Shown: positions 58,926 through 64,000 of the stretch, in pieces | Layout of the letters: every line of letters starts with the position of its first letter | How positions within the stretch are numbered: position 1 is the stretch's first letter | Assembly: GCF_000968685.2 (NCBI RefSeq) | Contig: NZ_LAKD02000027.1 | Location: 248,001 to 312,000, forward strand | Direction of reading: 5' to 3' | DNA from: Streptomyces antioxidans | GTDB lineage: Bacteria; Actinomycetota; Actinomycetes; Streptomycetales; Streptomycetaceae | Length of the DNA stretch: 64,000 nucleotides | The notes under the pieces: generated by a model | What the model was told of the DNA's origin: nothing | Seen by the model: the letters and a program-made list of their open reading frames with translations, nothing else | Database searches by the model: none | Made by a program: the position numbers and the translations under genes

Positions 58926-59459
58926 ATGAGCGACGACTTCGTACTGGACGTGACCAGGATCCGTAACGACGCCCGCCAGAAGATGGCCGCTGGCCCGGTG
59001 ACGGACACTTACGGTCTGGACAAGGACCGGGTCATCGGCATCCTCAATGACGTCATCGCGACCGAGGTGGTGTGCTGGCTGCGGTACACCCGCCACGCCA
59101 TCTCGGCCAGCGGCATCGACCGCGCCCAGGTGTCCGCTGAGTTCACCGAGCACGCGAAGGAGGAGATGCAGCACGCGCTGCGCGCCGCGGAACGCGTCTC
59201 CCAGCTCGGCGGCGACCCCGACTTCGACCCCGCCTCGCTGACCCAGCGCGCCCACACCGACTACACCGCCCCGGCCGACAACGACCTCAAGGCGATGCTG
59301 GAGAACAATCTGCTCGCCGAGCGCATCGTGATCGCCAGCTATCAGGAGATCATCCGCTGGCTGGGCGAACACGACCCGACCACCCGCCGGCTGATGGAGT
59401 CGATCCTGGAGGAAGAGGAGGACCACGCCGACGATCTGGTGGATCTGATGGGCGTCTGA
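58926..59459 (+). CDS. Ferritin-like protein (bacterioferritin/Dps-related)
   Basis: I start at ATG 58926; the open frame before it is not protein-like. The 177-residue four-helix protein has a di-iron pattern: E47 in ATEVVCWLRY, E80 and H83 in HAKEEMQHALRAAE, E132 in LLAERIVIASYQEI, and E164 with H167 in LEEEEDHADDL. It is longer at the N-terminus than bacterioferritin and lacks the haem-binding Met at the usual place. It likely stores or oxidises iron. A pentapeptide-repeat lipoprotein gene follows 20 bases downstream. Confidence 0.9.
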   Translation: MSDDFVLDVTRIRNDARQKMAAGPVTDTYGLDKDRVIGILNDVIATEVVCWLRYTRHAISASGIDRAQVSAEFTEHAKEEMQHALRAAERVSQLGGDPDFDPASLTQRAHTDYTAPADNDLKAMLENNLLAERIVIASYQEIIRWLGEHDPTTRRLMESILEEEEDHADDLVDLMGV

Positions 59460-59479
59460 CCTCCGCGGTGGGTCGGCCC

Positions 59480-60187
59480 ATGACCGCGCGGTGGCCCCGC
59501 TCGCTCTCCTGTCTCATCGTGACCGCCCTGTCCTCTGCCCTGCTCGCCGGGTGCGGGAAGGACGACACCCACGGCCGGAGCTGTTCCGGCCGTGCGGGCA
59601 AGGACCTCTCCAGCCGCACCGTGGCCGGTGGCGATCTGTGGCAGAAGAAGCTGCGGTGCGTCAATCTCGAACGGTCCACCCTGACCGGGCTGGTGTCCGA
59701 GGCCAATCTGCGCCGCGGCAATCTCTACGCGGCGCGGCTGTCCGGGGTGTCGTTGGAGAACGTCGATCTGCGCGGCGCCGACCTCCGGCGGGTGGACCTC
59801 GGCTCCGCCACCCTGTCGCAGGTCGATCTGCGCGGCGCCGATCTGAGCGGCGGCAGGCTCGACAGGGCTCTGCTCACCGACGTCAGCTTCGAGGGCGCGC
59901 AGCTGGACGACGTGGAGCTGCGGGCGGCGTCCCTCACCCACGTCGGCCTCAACGGGGCGGATCTGAGGGGCGCCGATCTGGACCGAGCCACGGTGTCCGA
60001 CTCCGATCTGCGCGGCGCACGGCTGCGGGACGCCGATATTTCGACGACGCGTTGGGAGAACGTCCTCTGTCCGGACGGCTCCCGGTCGAGCGCACGGGTC
60101 TCCTGCGCCGACCATCTGGACCGGACGGCGAAAGGGTCCCCGGGTCAGCCTCCCCCGCCGTCGGCCGCCTTGCCGGTCCCGCCCTGA
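59480..60187 (+). CDS. Pentapeptide-repeat lipoprotein
   Basis: I start at ATG 59480 (235 residues); GTG 59468 is in-frame. The signal peptide ends in LLAGC. The middle (about 60-185) is made of A(D/N)LxX pentapeptides such as VDLRGADLRRVDLGSATLSQVDLRGADLSG, forming a right-handed quadrilateral beta helix of roughly 20 turns' worth of repeats. The end is a Pro/Ala tail. Such helices often mimic DNA or act as scaffolds; outside the membrane the role is unknown. The gene is 20 bases after the ferritin gene, and its 3' end overlaps a convergent gene by 43 bases. Confidence 0.87.
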   Translation: MTARWPRSLSCLIVTALSSALLAGCGKDDTHGRSCSGRAGKDLSSRTVAGGDLWQKKLRCVNLERSTLTGLVSEANLRRGNLYAARLSGVSLENVDLRGADLRRVDLGSATLSQVDLRGADLSGGRLDRALLTDVSFEGAQLDDVELRAASLTHVGLNGADLRGADLDRATVSDSDLRGARLRDADISTTRWENVLCPDGSRSSARVSCADHLDRTAKGSPGQPPPPSAALPVPP

Positions 60188-60489
60188 GGGGTCTTCCGCT
60201 CGGCGCGGTGGGCCTGCTCGAGGCCTTTCATGTAGGCGTCCAGGTAGTCGGCGTCCGACAGCCGGGCGCAGGGCGCGGGGACGGGGTGGGAGCGGACCGC
60301 TCCGCCCTTGTGGGCGGCGGCCCGGTCGGCGATGGCATCGACACAGGCACGGGTGGTCTCGGCCTTCTCTGCAGCGGTCGGGGTGCCGCTCGGTGTGCTC
60401 TTGTCGGGCGCGTCAGCGCTGGCGGAACAGCCGGTCAGAAGCAGGGTGATGGCGATGGCTGCCACGGCTTCGGCGGTGCGGGTGCCCAT
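60145..60489 (-). CDS. Small lipoprotein, unknown function
   Basis: ATG 60489 follows GGGGAG and gives 114 residues. The signal peptide AEAVAAIAITLLLTGC ends in a clear lipobox. The mature part is short and charged, with ACVDAIADRAAAHKGG and CARLSDADYLDAYMKGLEQAHRAER, two cysteines that could pair, and a Gly-rich tail encoded opposite the end of the pentapeptide gene. I do not recognise a family. Similar short lipoproteins are common in Streptomyces. Confidence 0.72.
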   Translation of the reverse strand: MGTRTAEAVAAIAITLLLTGCSASADAPDKSTPSGTPTAAEKAETTRACVDAIADRAAAHKGGAVRSHPVPAPCARLSDADYLDAYMKGLEQAHRAERKTPQGGTGKAADGGGG

Positions 60490-60740
60490 GTTTCTCCCCG
60501 GTGCATGGTGGTGGGGTGCATCATGCGGCGCGGGCGCGGCGGGGTGGGAGGGCCATGGACGCCTTGTGATGAAACGGTGACCGAACGGACGTACAGATGA
60601 ACCCACGTCGGAACCCGGGCAAAGCGACGGCCGGGGCGGTACGCGGCGGACCGGTGGACCCGACCGGACCGGGCACAGGATGTCGGGTCCGGCAGGGTGC
60701 TGACTTCCTAACGTGATCAGCGTCAAGGAAGGAGACCGAG

Positions 60741-61607
60741 GTGCTGGAGCGGCTGAACGAGGCCCTGGACCACATCGAGTCACATCTGGATCAGCGGATC
60801 GAGGTGGCCGTGCTGGCGCGGATCGCGATGACATCGGAGTACCACTTCCGGCGGCTGTTCTCCGCGCTGGCGGGGCTCTCGCTGTCGGAGTACATCCGGC
60901 GCAGGCGGCTCACCCTCGCGGGGGCCGAGGTGCTCGCCGGGGAGCGGACGCTCCTGGAGATCGCGGTGCGCTACGGCTACGGATCAGGGGAGGCGTTCGC
61001 GCGGGCCTTCCGGGCCATGCACGGTGTGGGCCCGGGTGAGGCCCGGCGGGCGGGTGCCTCGCTGAGCTCCCAGCCGCGGATGTCCTTCCGCCTCATCGTC
61101 GAAGGGAGCAGCAGTATGCGTTACCGGGTCGTGGAGAAGGAGCGGTTCCAGGTGGTCGGCAAGAAGGTCCGTGTGCCGCTCGTCCACGAGGGGGTGAATC
61201 CGGGGATCGCGGAGTTCATCCGGGGGATCGGCCAGGAGACGATACGGCGGATCGCCGCCCTGTCCGATCAGGAGCCGGAGGGGATCCTGGGGGTGAGCGA
61301 CAACCTGGACCCGAGCCGGGCCGAGGGGACCGAACTCGACTATTACCACGGGGTGGTGACCTCGGCCGACGCACCGGAGGACCTGGACGCGCTCACCGTC
61401 CCGGCGGGGACATGGGCCGTGTTCGAGAACTCCGGACCGTTCCCACGGGCGCTCCAGTACCTGTGGCGGGACGTCTTCACGCAGTGGTTCCCGTCCAACC
61501 CGTACCAGAGCAGGCCGGGTCCGGAGATCCTGCGCACCCGGCTGTCGCAGGACGGGGCACGGGCGGACGCGGAGCTGTGGATCCCCGTGGAGCGGACCGC
61601 GGTCTGA
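60741..61607 (+). CDS. AraC-type regulator with GyrI-like effector domain
   Basis: The 288-residue protein combines an N-terminal AraC double helix-turn-helix (8-105: VAVLARIAMTSEYHFRRLFSALAGLSLSEYIRRRRLTLAGAEV, then SGEAFARAFRAMHGVGPGEAR) with a C-terminal GyrI-like/SOUL-type effector domain (118-285, YRVVEKERFQVVGKKVRVPL and GTWAVFENSGPFPRALQYLWRDVFTQWFPSNPY). Rob- and BmrR-like proteins of this build bind cationic drugs or peptides and activate efflux or resistance genes. GTG 60741 follows AAGGAGAC. No target operon is adjacent. Confidence 0.94.
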   Translation: MLERLNEALDHIESHLDQRIEVAVLARIAMTSEYHFRRLFSALAGLSLSEYIRRRRLTLAGAEVLAGERTLLEIAVRYGYGSGEAFARAFRAMHGVGPGEARRAGASLSSQPRMSFRLIVEGSSSMRYRVVEKERFQVVGKKVRVPLVHEGVNPGIAEFIRGIGQETIRRIAALSDQEPEGILGVSDNLDPSRAEGTELDYYHGVVTSADAPEDLDALTVPAGTWAVFENSGPFPRALQYLWRDVFTQWFPSNPYQSRPGPEILRTRLSQDGARADAELWIPVERTAV

Positions 61608-61624
61608 CGCTCCGTGGATGATGC

Positions 61625-61659
61625 GGTCGGCCGCCCGTGCCTGGCCAGGGCGGCCGACC
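61625..61659. terminator. Hairpin between the AraC and APC permease genes
   Basis: GGTCGGCCGCCC (61625-61636) pairs perfectly with GGGCGGCCGACC (61648-61659), loop 11 bases, between the convergent stops. Confidence 0.85.
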
Positions 61660-61684
61660 TCATCTCAGCTGCCTCGCGCGGTCC

Positions 61685-63121
61685 TCAGACGCGCTCCCGC
61701 GCGCCGCGGGCCCCTCGTACCAGGCCCGCGATGAGGGCGAGGAAGGGGATGACGCCGAGGACGGCGCTCGCGCCCACACCGACGCCGGTGACGAGGGTGA
61801 AGTTGGAGAAGACCAGCCACAGCGCGGTCAGCAGTCCGGCCACGGCGAGCACCGGCGCGATCCGGGTCTGCCAGACCCTGCCCGGGGCGAGCGGGGCGTT
61901 GCGGGTGAAGAAGGTGACCACGGCGATGGACGTGATGAGCATGAGCAGGATCATGCCGACCGTCGCCACTCCCGCCATGGAGCCGAAGACGCCCACCAGC
62001 GGATCCAGTCCGGCGACCGCGCAGCACACGACCAGGATGAGTGCGGTGACGGTCTGGACGACCGAGGAGACGGATGGGGAGTGGTGGCGGGGATGGACGG
62101 CGCCCAGCCGGGTGGGGAGGAGGTCCTTACGGGCGAGGGTGAAGGTGTAGCGGGCGATGACGTTGTGGAAGGACAGCACACAGGCGAAGAGGCTGCTGAG
62201 CAGCAGCACCTGCATGACGTCCCGCAGCGCGGTGCCGACGTAGGCCTGGGCGGTGTCCATGAGCATGTTGCCCTGCCCGTCCAGGGTCTTCTGGGCCACG
62301 GCCGGGGCGTGATCGGTGCCTGCCGCCAGGACCAGCGCCCAGCAGGACAGCGTGTAGAACCCGCCGATGATCAGGACGGCGAGATAGGTGGCCCGGGGGA
62401 TGGTCCGCTCCGGGTCGCGGGCCTCGTCCCGGAAGACGGCGGTGGCCTCGAAGCCGATGAATCCGGTGAGGGCGAAGAGCACGGCCACGCCCAGTGGCCC
62501 GGAGAACGCCGCGTGCGGGGTGAACGACTCGGCGTTGACACCGTGGGCGCCGCCCCGGGCGAAGATCCCGGCGTCCAGGACGAGCACCACCGCGATCTCC
62601 AGGACGAGTGCCACCCCGAGCACCTTGGAGCTGAGGTCGATATGGCGGTAGCCGAGGAAGGCCACGATGGTGAGCGCCGCCAGCGCCCACACCCACCAGG
62701 GCAGGGACGGCCCGCCGAAGGTGTGGAGGACATCGTTCACGGCCCATCCCAGATAGCCGTAGACGCCGACCTGGATCGCCGTGTACGCGACGAGCGCGAC
62801 GGCGGCCGTACCCACTCCGGCGCGGTCTCCCAGGCCACGGGTGGCGTACGCGTAGAACGCTCCGGCCTGCGGAACGTGGGGCGTCATGGTGACGAAGCCG
62901 ACCGCGAACACCAGCAGGACTAGCGAGGCGAGGGCGAAGCCGACGGGGGCTCCGGCGCCGGGGCCGCCGGCGATGGCGAGCGGGACGTTGCCGCCGACCA
63001 CGGTGAGGGGCGCGGCGGCGGCGATCACCATGAAGACGATGGCACCGGTGCCGAGCCGCCCCGAGAGGTTCGTCCGGGTGGGTTGCGGGGTGGATGTGTG
63101 CACTTCGGGGTCGGTCAGCAT
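61685..63121 (-). CDS. APC-family amino acid permease
   Basis: The 478-residue protein has about 12 membrane helices. It begins LSGRLGTGAIVFMVIAAAAPLTVVGGNVPLAIAGGPGAGAPVGFALASLVLLVFAVGFVTM, the typical unwound-helix GxG start of the amino acid/polyamine/organocation family, followed by AGAFYAYATRGLGDRAGV and FTGFIGFEATAVFRDEARDPERTIPRAT. It takes up an amino acid, amine or amide. ATG 63121 overlaps the nitrilase-like gene's 3' end by 7 bases, so the imported compound is probably that enzyme's substrate or a related amine. Confidence 0.93.
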   Translation of the reverse strand: MLTDPEVHTSTPQPTRTNLSGRLGTGAIVFMVIAAAAPLTVVGGNVPLAIAGGPGAGAPVGFALASLVLLVFAVGFVTMTPHVPQAGAFYAYATRGLGDRAGVGTAAVALVAYTAIQVGVYGYLGWAVNDVLHTFGGPSLPWWVWALAALTIVAFLGYRHIDLSSKVLGVALVLEIAVVLVLDAGIFARGGAHGVNAESFTPHAAFSGPLGVAVLFALTGFIGFEATAVFRDEARDPERTIPRATYLAVLIIGGFYTLSCWALVLAAGTDHAPAVAQKTLDGQGNMLMDTAQAYVGTALRDVMQVLLLSSLFACVLSFHNVIARYTFTLARKDLLPTRLGAVHPRHHSPSVSSVVQTVTALILVVCCAVAGLDPLVGVFGSMAGVATVGMILLMLITSIAVVTFFTRNAPLAPGRVWQTRIAPVLAVAGLLTALWLVFSNFTLVTGVGVGASAVLGVIPFLALIAGLVRGARGARERV

Positions 63122-63918
63122 GACGGGTCCTTGGTGGCGCGGGCGGACGGGGTGAAGAGGTCTGGCCGGAGATCGGCCAGATAGGGATTGGCCTTGCGCG
63201 CTGTCCGGACCGTGTGCGGTTCCACGGTGGCGAAGAGCAGCCGGTTGCCGTGTTCGACGCTGTCCAGCACGGTCGCCGACGGGCTCACGATGGAGCTGCG
63301 GCCGACGTAGCGCAGTGAACCCTCGTCGCCGTCATGGTTGACGTAGGCGATGTAGATCTGGTTTTCCCAGGCGCGCACCCTCAGCAGGTGCTCGGCGATG
63401 AACTCGTACGGTTGCATCTGGGCGGTCGGGACCGCGACCAGGTCCGCACCGGCGAGTGCGGCGGCCCGTACGTTCTCGGGGAACTCCACGTCGTAGCAGA
63501 TCAGCATCGCGATCCGGACGCCCGCGTGGTCGATGACGGGGGCGGTACGGTCGCCCGGTGTGAAGTACCTGCGGTCGAGTTCGCCGAAGAGGTGGGTCTT
63601 GCGGTGGCGGCCGAGGATCGCTCCGGCCGGGTCGATGAAGAAGGCGCTGTTGTAGTAGGCGCCGTCGTCGTGCTCGGGGGCTCCGAGGACGAGCGCGATG
63701 CCGTGGGCGGCGGCGATCTCGCGGGCCGGGGAGAGCAGATCGGTGCGGGCCAGGTCCCGGACGGTGTCGCCGATGTCGTAGCCGGTGATGAACAGCTCGG
63801 TGGTGATCAGGAGTTCGGCGCCTTCGGCACCGGCCCGGCGGCACGCCGCGTCCAGCTCGCGGAGGTTGGCGTCGACGTCGCCGGGCGTTCCCGCCGTCTG
63901 CAGTCCGGAGATCTTCAT
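63115..63918 (-). CDS. Carbon-nitrogen hydrolase (nitrilase superfamily), permease-linked
   Basis: I start at ATG 63918 (AAGG upstream), giving 267 residues with the usual N-terminus MKISGLQTAGTPGDVDANLRELDAA; ATG 63969 would add 17 residues. The triad is E41 (LITTELFITGYDIGD), K107 (GRHRKTHLFGELDRRYF) and C141 (MLICYDVEFPENVR). GELDRRYFTPGD and CYDVEFPENVR resemble the aliphatic/indole-amide and omega-amidase branches. With the coupled APC permease it forms an uptake-and-hydrolysis pair for an amide or amine-derived nitrogen source. Confidence 0.92.
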   Translation of the reverse strand: MKISGLQTAGTPGDVDANLRELDAACRRAGAEGAELLITTELFITGYDIGDTVRDLARTDLLSPAREIAAAHGIALVLGAPEHDDGAYYNSAFFIDPAGAILGRHRKTHLFGELDRRYFTPGDRTAPVIDHAGVRIAMLICYDVEFPENVRAAALAGADLVAVPTAQMQPYEFIAEHLLRVRAWENQIYIAYVNHDGDEGSLRYVGRSSIVSPSATVLDSVEHGNRLLFATVEPHTVRTARKANPYLADLRPDLFTPSARATKDPSC

Positions 63919-63994
63919 CAGTGCCTTCGGCAGTGGGTGTCCAGGGGTGAATGCGAGCCATGAAAACATGCTCACTTTGATCAGATAAACCCTC

Positions 63995-64000
63995 GGAGGT
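63995..64000 (+). promoter_or_regulatory. Ribosome-binding-like GGAGGT at the right edge
   Basis: The last six bases, GGAGGT, follow an AT-rich patch on the plus strand and are a perfect Shine-Dalgarno sequence. They probably serve a gene that starts just outside the window and diverges from the nitrilase gene. Confidence 0.4.

Overview
The window is chromosomal DNA from a Streptomyces or very close relative. The base composition is very GC-rich, start codons include many GTG and a few TTG, ribosome-binding sites are GGAGG-like, and several gene products are Streptomyces-type: a Doc-like toxin with a ribbon-helix-helix antitoxin, an MSMEG_1061-type flavoprotein, a long GAPDH and many TetR/GntR/HxlR/WYL/MerR regulators. 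I saw no tRNA, rRNA, insertion sequence, CRISPR array, prophage or large biosynthetic gene cluster. The species cannot be named from this sequence alone. The gene mix (three Gfo/Idh oxidoreductases, three SDRs, two aldo/keto reductases, two nitrilases, two DJ-1 proteins, each near its own regulator) looks like an adaptive, catabolic part of the chromosome.

Left part (1-20 kb): a truncated TrkA-type NAD-binding protein and a tiny zinc-ribbon protein; a PHP phosphoesterase; a GH65 disaccharide phosphorylase translationally coupled to a beta-phosphoglucomutase-like HAD enzyme; a Gfo/Idh oxidoreductase whose 3' end is partly duplicated downstream; a beta-propeller lipoprotein; a MarR-MFS efflux pair; a Doc-like toxin-antitoxin pair; a nitrilase diverging from a mannonate-dehydratase-type enolase and an aldo/keto reductase; an FG-GAP secreted protein; a CobW GTPase; a YghZ-like reductase; and a leaderless seven-bladed propeller lectin followed by what looks like a LamG remnant.

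Middle (20-40 kb): a MerR-PP2C fusion gene behind a MerR-type promoter; a polar amino acid ABC transporter operon; an acetyl-xylan-esterase-like enzyme; a CaiB CoA transferase; a DUF427 pair; a LysE exporter; GAPDH; and asparagine synthetase with a hairpin in its leader. Next come two adjacent xenobiotic or redox-stress style loci. One is TetR diverging from PPOX flavoprotein, PDR-type reductase and siderophore-interacting protein. The other is TetR diverging from SDR, tautomerase and DJ-1. Both have palindromes in the divergent promoter.

Right part (39-64 kb): an operon of GntR, ADP-ribosylglycohydrolase, NCS1 permease and PfkB kinase that suggests uptake and salvage of a ribosyl compound; an alpha/beta hydrolase diverging from a WYL regulator; an HxlR regulator diverging from SDR and SnoaL-like genes; LacI diverging from a PhyH dioxygenase, an SDR and an inositol-dehydrogenase-like gene, where dioxygenase and SDR are in one frame separated by a single TGA and a hexanucleotide repeat; a TetR gene diverging from a PaoABC-type molybdenum hydroxylase with two identical palindromic operators; a ferritin and pentapeptide-repeat pair; an AraC/GyrI regulator; and a nitrilase-APC permease operon. 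Convergent gene pairs are usually separated by strong GC hairpins, listed as terminators.
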